This document shows, in pieces, positions 34,965 through 45,975 of a stretch of DNA of 64,000 nt. Every line of letters starts with the position of its first letter. Positions within the stretch are counted from its first letter, which is position 1. The position numbers and the translations under genes are program-made. The notes under the pieces were generated by a model. That model was not told the origin of the DNA, did not search any database, and was given only the letters and a program-made list of their open reading frames with translations. Origin of the DNA: Pseudopyrenochaeta lycopersici (taxonomy: Eukaryota; Ascomycota; Dothideomycetes; Pleosporales; Pseudopyrenochaetaceae); the NCBI GenBank assembly GCA_003313425.1, contig NHZP01000010.1, positions 124,001-188,000 of the forward strand, in the 5' to 3' direction.

Positions 34965-35461
34965 GCGTTAGGAGATGTTCTTGTCTGCAAAATAGAACGA
35001 AGCTGAGAGGCAATTCACGTGACATCGAGAGGTGTAGCGAAGCGTTCACAATTTGTGCGCAGTGCACCCGAGTGGATAAGGCTGCCCTGTGTGGGGGAGT
35101 CTACTTTTTTTGCGTGGGGCAACACTGTCCCAATGCAGAGAAGCGCTGAAATGAGGGGTACGCTTCGTTAAACCCCACACGTAAAGGACGCCACCATTAG
35201 ACTCAAAATCATACTTGCTGTCTACTAGAAATAGACTTTCTAGGGTAGAAATCGTAGTACTGTCTGCGCATACCCTATGGGGATCTGTCGCAGTAGTGGC
35301 GATAGCTTCCTGACAGGAAACCAAATCGCCAAATCGAACTGATAAGCCCACGCCAATCCACACTTGCAGGACTAAACCAACCAGATAACTTTCTCTTTAC
35401 CATAACTACACCATGATTGAATCTACCGGCTTAGTATCATATTGCATTCTTTGGGTCTAGG
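34965..35461. promoter_or_regulatory. divergent promoter, P450 / P450 pseudogene
   Basis: This 497-bp gap separates divergent start regions and presumably holds the P450 promoter. No convincing TATA box or paired operator is seen. Confidence 0.35.
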
Positions 35462-36493
35462 ATGGCTAAGGTCCTGAGCAACTGGAAAACCACGGTTCTT
35501 GTTGCCATTGGCTTGGCATGCTGTATCGGCACCTATTGCATCTTCTTCCATCATTTATCTCATATCCCTGGACCGGCCCTGGCGAAGCGGATTGGCCACT
35601 GGAGAAAATATAATTACGCTAGCGGGAAGTGGCATGAGCATGTTCTCGAAATTAATCGCGTCTACGGGCCCATTGCAGAATAGCTCTAGATGAACTTTCC
35701 CTGGTTGACGAGCATGCCTCCAAAATGCTCTATGGCCATGGCCATAATGGAGATAAAATCAATTGGTACTATACATGGAATGTTCCTGGTGCTTCACCAG
35801 GCCTGTTCGCCGAATCGAGTCGAAAAATGTATAGTTTTCTGAGGAGGCAATCCTTGGGTTTTAGCCGTATATACAGGCCTGTCTGGATATTTTCCTGCAG
35901 AAAATGACGAAGTATGCGGATCAGGATCAGGCTGTGGATATGTCAACCTGGACCAGCGCACTCGTATTCGATATTGTCGGCAAACTCGGATATGGCGCAG
36001 CAATCAGTCATCTGAAAACAGAGACCGATGTCATGGGAATTCGCAAGGCAATTTGCCATGGTTTACCAGAAGGACAGAAGGAAATCGACGACTATTACGA
36101 GTCTCGCCACTTGGAGGAGCCTATTCGATACAGCCAGACTCAAGAAATGCCCTATTTCGTTGCAGCAACGAAAGAAGATATGATGCTTCTCCCATCTGGT
36201 AACTTTTGAGACATGCTCCTCCTGGCTTAGTGGTAGACGGAAAAACTATACCAGAAAACAGCTGCGTAGGAGTTTCTGCAATGGCACAGAACTGGGATAG
36301 AAGAGCCTAGGGCGGAGACGCGGACGAGTTCAAGCCCGAAGGATGGCTTGTATCTGTCGGAAAAGCAAATTTTCTTAACACAAGTAATATGACCTTTGGG
36401 GGCTCTGGTCTGCGCACATGTATGGGCCGCAACATAGTCTTGCTGAAAGGTTCTCATGCCCTAGTATCCTTATACATGGGACTAGCAGGCTAA
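35462..36493 (+). pseudogene. broken third cytochrome P450
   Basis: P450 segments appear in order but not in one frame. A membrane anchor and HLSHIPGPALAKRIGHWRKY start the gene. RIALDELSLVDEHASKML follows after a stop. LDIFLQKMTKYADQDQAV and DMSTWTSALVFDIVG follow a frameshift near 35880. YFVAATKED then runs almost directly into VVDGKTIPENSCVG and NWDRRA-stop-GGDADEFKPE, and the heme loop FGGSGLRTCMGRN closes it. The I-helix and much of the K-helix region (about 100-150 residues) are missing, and a TAG stands where the family has Trp. The gene cannot make a working enzyme. It is a different P450 subfamily from the two intact cluster genes. Confidence 0.85.
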
Positions 36494-38105
36494 ATTCGGA
36501 TGCAGGTCGAGGTACGTAAGTTCCTTGCTTAACTACTTTACTATTTCGCTATTGAACTTGTTGATCCGTCGAACGTATGGAGTATTGAAACCTTTTAGTT
36601 CTCATTTCAGCAGAATATGAAGATGACAAGTAAGACCCGGGAAGGCCGAACACAAAGAGCAACTGCTTCAGATGTATATAGATATCTGTAAGTGCAAACT
36701 TTGCCTGGTATCGATGATGATGCAGTTGATCGAGCCGAGATGTATGTTTATCAGAAACGCGCCTGTATTGGGAGTTTGGTTGGTTGGTTGTCAATATATG
36801 CTACTGCTACAAGATACACATGAATAGTTCTTATAATAGTTAAGCTATGTCTTTACCATTAAAAAAGAGCATTGAAAAAAAAATTCAAATTTACAGCATA
36901 GGTTGTAGAAGGCATTGCGTGTTTTGGGTTCACTGATGTGGGCAAGCCCGGTGGTTCAGCTGAAATCATGATAAAAGATCTCTTGATATGATAGCTATAT
37001 GAATTAAATATTGTACCATACCGGTAGCATCACCCCCGATTGATGATGACTACACTTCAAGGGACCACAGGGTTGGATATGTTGTCGACAAAGACATTAT
37101 GCATCACAATAGCGAAGACGAGAGTAGACTGTAGAAGGTCATAGGCATAACCCCAAATACGTGGCACGATTCAGAGCGCACACGCCTATTCATTGCATTT
37201 TTGAGACACCTTGTACTCATTCACTGTAGCCTCTGCCTTGCTATGAATCTCATCATGGCCTTACAACATTTTTCTGAGTATAAGGCGTTGATCACCTGCA
37301 TTTACGCGTCAATCGCAACTAGCTCTGCGCTATTTCAGCGTCTCATAACGACTTATTCTTTGACAATCCCTCAGCTCGACCCTGCACTCAAGCCTTTGAC
37401 AGGCGGTAGGCAACTATTATGAGCAAATTTGCATATGTCTGGTGCCGCCTGCAATAGGTAGCGCACGTGAATGGCTGTATCTAGTAGGTACATCTTACAG
37501 CAAGTGCCTTGTCGACTTCTCAATAATAAGTACTTGTCAGCTGAGAATAACTTTTAACGAGTTTTCAGCATGTTTCATATAAATGTGCTGATCCATTATA
37601 GGGGTTTTATTTTATCCTATGCTTTTTTTAACAAAAAAACCTTACATTATTAGAGTAGCTTGGCTTCATAAATAGGCTTATTATTAGTATTATTGTTACT
37701 GCTACCTTATAGGACATAAACTTCATAAAAGGGTTACGGGCCAATTACACTTACGATGCGCTTCGTAGGGTATCACGTGATGTACCGCAGAGTTGTTCTA
37801 AAGGCGAGCATGCAACGTCCCTGATTGGGTGTGAGATTCCGCATCTCAACAATTAGTTGGGGGCGAGGTCTTCGGAGCGTGTGGCACGGAACTGCTATTG
37901 AAAGCGCCATCGACATTCATCTCGTATAAATGCTAATTTCTACCTCCTCACAATTTAACGCTTTATCCTCTTCTTTGTATAATTGCTCGCGCTATTGCAC
38001 CTATCTCCCTTCGTCGAGTCGTGGGGCTGTGAATCAGTACGCAAAACGCCTTGATCTCTAGTCGAAGCTACTCTTAGACAACGCATATCTGGTGCCATCT
38101 GAACA
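36494..38105. other. intergenic with AT-rich, RIP-like patch
   Basis: This 1.6-kb stretch lies between the P450 relic and the F-box-like gene. It includes a TA-rich patch at about 37590-37720. A 73-codon plus ORF (37201-37422) has no recognisable family and was not called. Confidence 0.4.
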
Positions 38106-39805
38106 ATGGATCGAAATACGAACTCTAATATAGTTTCCACGCCAACATTCTCAGCTATTTCTGACGACCTTAAACTCGAGGTATTCGACTTTGTTCGGTC
38201 AAAACTCGACCAAGGCAATGCGCGTCTTGTTAGCAGGGTAAGTTATCCGTGGTGACGTGTTCGTTCGCTCCGGCGCGCTAACCGAACCTACAGGAATGGA
38301 ACCGTCTCATGAGGCCCCGCATGTGGAGAGAGTTTACAACAAGTCTGCAAGGCACGTTCGCAAAAGATTACCACAAAATTCTAGAGGGATCACAGACCTG
38401 CTTCCATGATATTCATGCGCTTGTAATGGGTGGAAGACATGCTGGACCTGACTACGATACTATTTTCTCGAGCTTCATGTGTATGTTGCGCGATGACCAG
38501 TTGCTTGAGTTTAGTAGCCACAAAAAAACACCTCTTCATTCAACACAACTTCTTAGTCTCCTACGTCACCAGTCAAAGCTTCGAAGCTTTCGAGCGCGCT
38601 TGGATTTCGCCAACTCAGCCATCAATAACCTCTCGACTTGGACAGCTGAGCAAACTTCCCTTTTCACCTCTTCCCTACGATCATTGAAGTCGCTCAGGGT
38701 ATATTTTGGAGAGCAGTCTACCGAGAGCGAAAACCACATAGCATTCCAGGGTCACGAAATGGCCTGTAACGATCTGCTCATAAAAGCTGCGCCTCTGCTA
38801 AGCTGTCTCGAGATTTGTGGATGGCTACCAATATGTACCGGACAGATCAGCAGAATACCATTGACGAATCTCCTCGGGAATACTTCCAGGCTGACAAAAT
38901 TTCCAAGAACGCTTAGTCACCTTCTTATCGCGGACCTGGATCTCTCTGGCGCAGAAAACGAGCTCACCGGGGCAATCAATGTCGCCTCTCTCCGTTCCTT
39001 AAAACTCGAATACTGCGACCACATGACCGCATTTCTGTCCGTACTCGCAACTTCGTTTCAACAAGCGAACGTTCAACTCAAGGTGCTAACTATCCGCGAA
39101 AAGAAGCTGGCGCTCAACAGCGAAAACCCACGCATTTGGCATGGAATAGAGGATCTGCTATGCTCATTTGCAGGCCTGGAGGAACTCGAAGTCGACTGCA
39201 AGTGCAGTATTTATGTTGACTGGAAAGCCAGTCTCAGCGCTCACCAGACGCTGAAGAAATTGCTCGTAAGCTCCTTTGCGATGGGGGCGGGGCTTTTCCG
39301 TCCGAACACGACGCTAGCAGAGATTCTGGATCAATGTCCGAATGTACAATATTTTGCATACTATCCGCCTGGATTACCTCATGATCCTGTCGCAAGCTGT
39401 CTACTCCCTTATTCGCTCCAGCTCCGGCTCTACGAGTCGCTCGATACGATTGCAGCAGCGAAAACAATCCGTACACTCCGCATGGTATACGCTCCCGGTA
39501 TTAGTTATGGCGAAGACATACTCAACAGGCATGATCCAACCTGGGTTAAGAAAGCTGGCCAGATTGCACATCGCCTCGCTACACTGGTCCTAGCCCATCT
39601 GTACATGAAGGGGTCAAATATTAGGCTCCTCGCCTTGTCTCCCCACTCGCGATGGGAAAACGTTCGCGGTGATAGCAATTTACACTACTATCCACATTAC
39701 TATTACAGGCCACAAATGGTTGATGTTGACGGTAACAATGTTTTACAGGCGATTCCTCTCCGGCACTATGGAAATGAATGCTCCGACGCTAAAATCTTTA
39801 TATGA
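38106..39805 (+). CDS. F-box-like / leucine-rich protein, hypothetical
   Basis: Exons 38106-38237 and 38294-39805 join in phase 0 to give about 547 aa. The N-terminus (ISDDLKLEVFDFVRSKL, then ARLVSREWNRLMRPRMWREF) has the shape of a fungal F-box. The first intron sits inside the motif, and joining restores VSR-EWN. The rest is rich in Leu with irregular leucine-rich-repeat-like segments (SLRSLKSLRVYF, ASLRSLKLEYC, HQTLKKLLVSSF). Such proteins usually act as substrate receptors of SCF ubiquitin ligases. No partner is implied by the neighbours. The call rests on general pattern only, so this could be a diverged lineage-specific family. Confidence 0.7.
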
Positions 39806-40480
39806 TCCGGAAAACACAGAATTGTAGCACAGGAAGGAGTACAGATACTGTAAATTTTCATCTCGAACGGGATCAATACTTGCACAGTGCATTAATTGTG
39901 GCTCGGATATACGTAAACTAGGCTACTATAGCTAGGAAACTTTTGTCTCAGATCCAAGAATACTTTGCTCAGACCATTCCATGGAGGCGACAGTCGATTA
40001 TTGGAATTCCAAATAATGCATTGTCTCTACTTGAGCTTATAAATTTTTTACCTCTATGTTTCCTTTGTGAACATTACTGGTCAACCCTAGACATACTGTG
40101 TGCAACAACAGTGAATAGTTTACAGTACCAACCGTAGAAAAAGCCGTTTTCATAGAGTAGGCGCAATGCGTTAATAGCTCCCACGACGTTCCAATTATGA
40201 TCTACCAATTTCGCTGCTTTGTAAGATATTTTGTCTTTGGCTTTCTAGTTGAAGTATTTTTTCCCCGTCTCGGCAAAGTCTATAGATGCTGTACCAGATT
40301 GCAGTGACAGGCAAGAGCAACGTGTGAGAAGTTTGTGGACTGGTGTAGTATTGCATGGCAAATTCCGCATCTAAAGTATCTACTGGCAGCAGAGTGACTA
40401 CATCTAGTTGATTGCGTGATATGTTGCTCAATCGGGCTAGGAGCTCTCCAAGGATAAAAGAATGGCCTTTCGGCGTGTAT
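39806..40480. other. intergenic between convergent genes
   Basis: No gene was recognised. Some minus-strand reading continues past the stop of the next gene, but with stops and no motif. Confidence 0.4.
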
Positions 40481-41633
40481 CTAACAATCGAAAGATTCCA
40501 CAATGTCCTTGATCCTTTGGTCGACTCCAGGCATAGCCTCTCCTGTGATAAGCTTAGTCGTCCTCGCGACTATTGCTTCTATATCTGCTGAGTTCTTGCC
40601 AAAAGCAGTTGACCCTATTGCGAAAATTGTTTCCCAATCCAGCTCGTTCTTTGGATTTGATTCCTTGAGTTTTTGCAGGAAAAGCTTCGCGTCTTGCTGG
40701 TCTCTGGCTTTATAACCATTCCGATCGTTTAACATGCTGTGCATGCGATTCATCTTGCTAAAGAGTTGCATCGACCAATCACCATCAACAGCCGTAAAAT
40801 GTTTCCCTTCCCATGCGGTCTCAGAGCCCAATTTACTCCACGCCTGCTGCCTTTCTATACCGTGACCATCCAATGAGTTGCTGATAGCAAGCCGTTTTTG
40901 AGACAGTTTGTCTGTATTGTTGGCAAGAACCTTTCTGATGGCACGGAGAAAGATATCGCGAACGTTTTGCGGAGTCTTGATGTCATATGAGAAGTCAATG
41001 TCACCGGTCTTGCCACCTTCTCCTCGCGACCCAAATCTAATGCCAGACATGCCACCAGCCCAAATAATTCTGAGCTTTTCCGTAGAAGGGCTAAGTGATT
41101 CATCGTCTAACTCGCGACCAAACGCTTCGTCGAGCTCTTTAAGCACTATCATATGGTTAGAACATAATTACAGAGGCACGAAAAGCTAATATACCATCTT
41201 GCCATTGCTCCCAGGTCAATGCCTTTTCAGGGCTTGACATGCGCTTGTCAAATAGTGTGTTGACCTCGAGACCACTGAGGCCACGCTTGGCGGCTCCACA
41301 CGGTCTTGCGCGTATGATGTCCGAAGTATCAGATAGATCATTCTGCTCTATTCCAATGGCTTCATCCTCTGCTTCTTCATTTCCGTTAGGTCGATTCGGT
41401 CGAGGTCGATTGGGGCGGATAGATGGAGGTCTAGTAAGGGGAGGTGTAACTCCGCCTGCAAACCGTTTGGCGAGTCCATCGTTACGTGGATCATCAAGTG
41501 GGTAGTCGCTGATATGGGTGAAGTCAAGCTCAGGAGTTCTGCTCCTAAGGCCATCTTCAACGTGTAGAAGAGCTCGAGCTTGAACTTCGCCAAAGGCGAT
41601 GAGCCCGACCACAACACTGAGTGCCCAACGCAT
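40481..41633 (-). CDS. secreted protein with nucleotidyltransferase-like domain
   Basis: Exons 41633-41195 and 41145-40481 (49-bp intron) encode about 367 aa. A signal peptide (MRWALSVVVGLIAFGEVQA) is followed by a low-complexity Pro/Arg/Asn linker (RPNRPRPNRPN, about 75-85) and a dibasic KR near 56 and 114. The C-terminal 220 residues contain WAGGMSGIRFGSR followed by TGDIDFSYD. This is a GG (177-178) and D-x-D (195, 197) arrangement, the core pattern of the nucleotidyltransferase superfamily (compare fungal DUF7582 and AbiEii-type domains). A later block, ARDQQDAKLFLQKL, resembles the helical segment that follows the core in such proteins. A third catalytic acidic residue is not identified. 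A nucleotide-using enzyme in a secreted protein is unusual. It could be an effector or toxin-like protein, or an inactive fold. Function is inference. Confidence 0.75.
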
Positions 41634-43067
41634 TCTGGCCTGTTTTCGTATGCTTGGAATGTCTATAGTATCTTAAAAGTTGTTTTGTAGTTACACAAAT
41701 GAGTAGGAATATGTTGTGAGATGTCTTCTAATTGAAAGCAGATGGATTAGATTCCCGTCTCTTATACCACATTTCGAGCTCAGAGGTTACGATAAAGGCC
41801 GCGTCTCATGAATGTGGAGACGTCTGATTTTTGATTACAAATTCACAAAGGAATTAATAGAACAGTGTTTCTGTTCCACTAATGATGCCGAATTTTAGGC
41901 AAGTAGATGGCGGTTACGCCGCGAATCTACCAGTTGGCACAGTTACGGAACACGAGCGAAGTGCGATATCACACTGCAACTTCATCTCCAAAATTTTGTA
42001 CCATACTGTAGCTAATACCGTTTTGATCTAGTCCTTGGGGCTATTTCTATCCCAAACATCTCCTTCCTCAAAATAACACAGGGCATTGCTGTGGCGCGCA
42101 CTTCTCGTACCCCAGCAGCCGTCTCTCGCATATTATAGCCAACAGTTTGGATAACCTCGCCATACGCATGCTTAAATCCTGTATCATGCGCAAGGCTGAA
42201 TTATTGGGCTGTTGGGTAACCAACACGAAATCGGCGCCGGCGAAAAGGATCACGCCGCGCCGCCAACTGACCGAAAAATCAGGCGCAGTCGCTGGAACGC
42301 CTTGCCGGTATCAATTAAAGCAGCAGCAGTAGGACCTCCACAGCCATAGCGGCAAATCATTATGGCTTACTGGTGGGTTTTGGTGATAATGTGCTTGTAA
42401 CCCCAAATGGTCGGCTTCTGTTATACATCAGTTCTCCGATTTCTTGGCATGCCCCCAATTTCTCCGAGCGTTTGCAGAACAATGCAGAAATAATAATTAG
42501 ACTTGTATGAATTTTCTCTAACTATAATGTAATCTAGCTGTACACCAAATGTCTCGGCATATTTTAGTTACGTCCCGCACGCCATTTTGGTATCTAATCG
42601 AAAATGATGGCGCTACAAAAACCATTGTTAATTAGCAGCCTCGGGACTTGTCATTCTCTGTTTTTTTTTCTCTTTTAATCTTAGCTTGAAATACTAATCT
42701 GCTGTGGTGAGACAGGAAACAAAAATCTTTAACAGCGCGACTTTCAGATCTCAAGCCCTTTTCTTTCGCCCTATGAAATTAAAACATGTTTATAGCCTTA
42801 TAAACATTCTTGGACTTGTGTATTAGTTAGGGGTACAACATTCCAATAAAAGGGGATCTCATTTTATACTAGTAATTGAGATTGATTGTGGAACGAAAAA
42901 CGGAAAAAATAAGCTAGAATTGACAGGTATGCAATGAATAGCAAATAGTAGAAGAATATTCTTACTTCCCACACACTGAACATGAACAAACGCAATGCAA
43001 CTTGTCAGTACTTTCAGGAACGCTGAAGTTGACAACCACCCTCGGACATACCATAGTGAATCACTAC
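41634..43067. other. intergenic, mixed composition
   Basis: This 1.4-kb stretch has a T-tract near 42660-42675 and no supportable gene. A plus ORF at 42147-42332 was judged noise. Confidence 0.4.
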
Positions 43068-43706
43068 TCACGCCTCTACAGGCCTAGATGTAGTAGTATA
43101 CGGATAAAAGTTGAGTGAACTAGGACGCGGCCATCGATTCTTCTTCATGTCTGCGGGGCACTTCATGCCATCATATCCCCCTTCTACATGAAGATCATAT
43201 CCATTGTCCCATACGTGGAACGCTAATGGCGTATTATCGCCATCATCCTGGGGTTCTCTTTCGCCGTTACAATCATGAAAGCCGTCGTGAAACTTCTGCG
43301 CCAGGTCTGCGGAGTTGAACAAGGTATCAGGAGTTTCTGGTTTAAGACAGAGGTAGAAAACGACTGCTCTACCCTTTTTCTGGTCGCCTCCGCACCACAG
43401 GTTGGTGCACATGCCGCGCGTGCCGAAGTACTGGTCGGGAATTTGCTCTCTTGCGTTCTTTTCTAGGCGCATGCTATGATCGTCGGTTCTACCCATGAGT
43501 CGAAGGCCTGCTAGAAAGGCGCGCTCGCCAAATGACTTCCAATTACTGTCACTGCAAAAGTGCCAGGAGTCTGTGTCTCCTCGTCGAGACAACAATGTCA
43601 CATTTAAAGGCTCGGACCCCAATGACTCGCCTTCGCGGACTGGAACGCTACCAGCAAGGCTGGCTAGAGCAGCGAGCCCTAGAGTGGTGGATGTTAAGAA
43701 TTTCAT
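43068..43706 (-). CDS. small secreted six-cysteine protein
   Basis: This is an intronless protein of about 212 aa starting MKFLTSTTLGLAALASL, a clear signal peptide. A Met seven codons upstream (43727) is possible but would weaken the signal. A short propeptide ends in a dibasic LLSRRG, a likely Kex2 site (about 34-36). The mature chain has six Cys (HFC, GMC, LWC, YLC, HDC, MKC), fitting three disulfides, and many charged residues and Trp. No family was recognised. Size, secretion and Cys count fit an effector or extracellular enzyme of unknown kind. It is divergent from the next secreted protein. Confidence 0.75.
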   Translation of the reverse strand: MKFLTSTTLGLAALASLAGSVPVREGESLGSEPLNVTLLSRRGDTDSWHFCSDSNWKSFGERAFLAGLRLMGRTDDHSMRLEKNAREQIPDQYFGTRGMCTNLWCGGDQKKGRAVVFYLCLKPETPDTLFNSADLAQKFHDGFHDCNGEREPQDDGDNTPLAFHVWDNGYDLHVEGGYDGMKCPADMKKNRWPRPSSLNFYPYTTTSRPVEA

Positions 43707-44481
43707 GCTGAGAAGTGAGAAATCCAATGATGGAAGGAGAAGAGAGTGTAAACTTGATTTATATAGGTATAAAAGACAATATGGTGCTTTTCTTCAAGGG
43801 AAACAATATAGCGAAGATATATTGTGGCAGTAAGGGAGGGAGACTTTAAACACTACCTGCCTAAAATATTCCAGAGTCTCCACTGAGTTTGGGGCTTTGA
43901 TTTCTGTTCAGGGTCTAGCTTAGGGATCCCTTAGCCCGAATATCATCTCCAGGTGTGAAACTCAGCCAAGTGCTGTGCCGTGCACGATTTTCACGAGATG
44001 GCAACTTTGCGTTGGGTCACTGCAAGTATTCAAGACCATTTTTATGGTAAATTTCTAGGGTGCTTATTTTAAAAACGCCGAAAGCCATTTTACCGTGAAA
44101 CACGGGGAAATACTTTTGCTCGGTGCCGCAGCGCGTAATACTATGTTGTACCAGTGTAGATCTGCGCCGCATGGCCCCCAACCAAACTTCGCCAAAATAT
44201 GTGCCACTCAGGCTCACTTGCAAAATCTAGAAACATCCTTGAGCGATATCGCAGTACCTTTTGTGCCACCTTGAAAGGAATAATAGCCAATACGTGTCAA
44301 CCAACCAATGGTATAAGAATGGCCAACCTGGGGAAGTTTTGAGCACCAGCTCCATTTTCCTATTTAGATTTTTCTGAGCCTGAAAATCTTGTTTTTATTG
44401 TGGGCTTTTGGCACAGACTTCGATTATTGTCCCCTTTATCTTTGTCCCATCAGCAAGGCACTTAGTTGCACTACCGGAAAT
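43707..44481. promoter_or_regulatory. divergent promoter between two secreted-protein genes
   Basis: A 775-bp gap separates the two starts. The minus side has TATATAGG near 43765, a plausible TATA element about 60 bp from the start codon. No other site was found. Confidence 0.4.
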
Positions 44482-45975
44482 ATGCGAGTAACCACAGTTT
44501 CGCTGATATCTATCGCTACTACTGTTTTGGCCACTATTTCTCTCGTAGCTATTGCGGCCACCTTATTGTTAGTCACGCCTACCGTCTCTGCAAGGAACTC
44601 CAAAGTTATTCCTTGTGTTATTGGCAACGGCAACGACGAGCTTTGTGACTCCTGTGACGAGAGTAAGGCTATTGAAGTAACTACCTGGGACAAGGCCACT
44701 TGGGTAAAGGACTTCACCATGGGAGACGCTCCCTCCGATACTGGTCCTGGGTACAAAGTGTATTGGGTATGAATTGTTTTGCGCGATGACATGGATATGC
44801 AACTGCTGCTGACGTAATCCATTAGAAAGTTGAGCAACCTGCAGAGAATTGCCGTATCCTGCTCTTCGATGACTTTAATAGCGATAGAGGAAGCATCGAG
44901 CCAAAGTTGCCAGGCAGAATCAGGCTATCGGTCAATAAGGGCGGCTGTTACATGTCAACCATCCGCTCCGGTGGTGAGTGCCTCTCATGCAAATGAAGTT
45001 TTGTAAAAGCTGCTGAAATTATTACTTTCTTGTAGGTGTGGGTGCTGGAGCTTGCTGTGGCACCGATTGTACCGATATTGGCGCCTTCCCAGGCACTGTT
45101 TCGATGAAGCGTAACAAGATATCCAAGCCACGTAGCAGAGTGAGACGTCCCCTATTTACTTCCGACACTAGACCACTCTCTATTGGAGACAGCGATGAGT
45201 ATCGGGCGTTGCATGGTATAAAAACCGTAGAAGACGCTCAGAACGCACTTCCGCCCTTGATCAATAACCAACTTCTGGACGAACGAAGACTTGTCCATCG
45301 CGCCACTGGTGGCCAGAACCCCAATCCCTGGGGAGGCCAGCCTGCATCGCCAACATCGAAGTGGAATGTAAGTCATTCCAAAGTTCATACATTAAACACG
45401 GTGTTTTAACTCCCGTGGTACAGTGCAGAGCGGAGAAGATTGGCGACACCTACACCAAATCTGGAAAGCAGATAGTCGATGGAAATTCTTTTCCCTGTGG
45501 ATCTGATATTGGCTGTGACATGTCCGTGGATTTTCAAGCCACCGTCGCTTCGAGTGTTTCCAGCGAAAAGACCACAACTTATACAAACAGCGAGGAAACC
45601 ACTCACGATGCAACTGTTGGTTGGATGTACGCTGGACCAACTGCAACATATACCTATTCATACAACAAAGAGTTCTCAGAGGCTGTGGCATCATCTACAG
45701 GCATCTCCAATACGGACACAAAGCCCAGGGGAGTCGCATTCAGGCAACAAGTAACGCCGGGGTTCCAATACAACGGTAAGAACTCATTCAAAATTTTGGC
45801 TATATAGCTCCACTAACAACTATTAATAGGTTGGTGGGCTCCTACGTTGACATGCCAATTGTGGACTCTCTCATGCGATCAAGGCCAAGGCCCCATTGAG
45901 AGATGTGATCCCTTGCTCGATGCTAATAAGAACCCAGTTGGCGAACAAGGAATTATGACAACTGGTCGTGCTTAG
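44482..45975 (+). CDS. secreted Cys-rich protein with Ser/Thr strand region
   Basis: Five exons (44482-44766, 44826-44973, 45036-45367, 45424-45775 and 45830-45975) give about 420 aa. The N-terminus is a long hydrophobic signal (MRVTTVSLISIATTVLATIS onward). About 14 Cys are spread over the chain, including a CC pair. A basic SRVRR site near 185 could be cut by Kex2 and yield two chains. Residues about 275-345 alternate Ser/Thr with hydrophobics (VASSVSSEKTTTY, YTYSYNKEFSEAV). That pattern is seen in the membrane-inserting hairpin of aerolysin-like pore formers and also in plain secreted beta proteins. A Cys-rich C-terminus (GWWAPTLTCQLWTLSC) closes it. I do not recognise the family, and pore formation is only a hypothesis. 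Confidence 0.75.

Noticed and set aside
8473..34965. CGGAA pentamer seen in several cluster promoters
   Set aside because: A 5-mer is expected roughly every 500 bp on two strands, so its presence in each promoter is not informative.
42147..42332. Short plus ORF resembling a helix-turn-helix transposase start
   Set aside because: Too short and not matched by any continuing transposase frame downstream.
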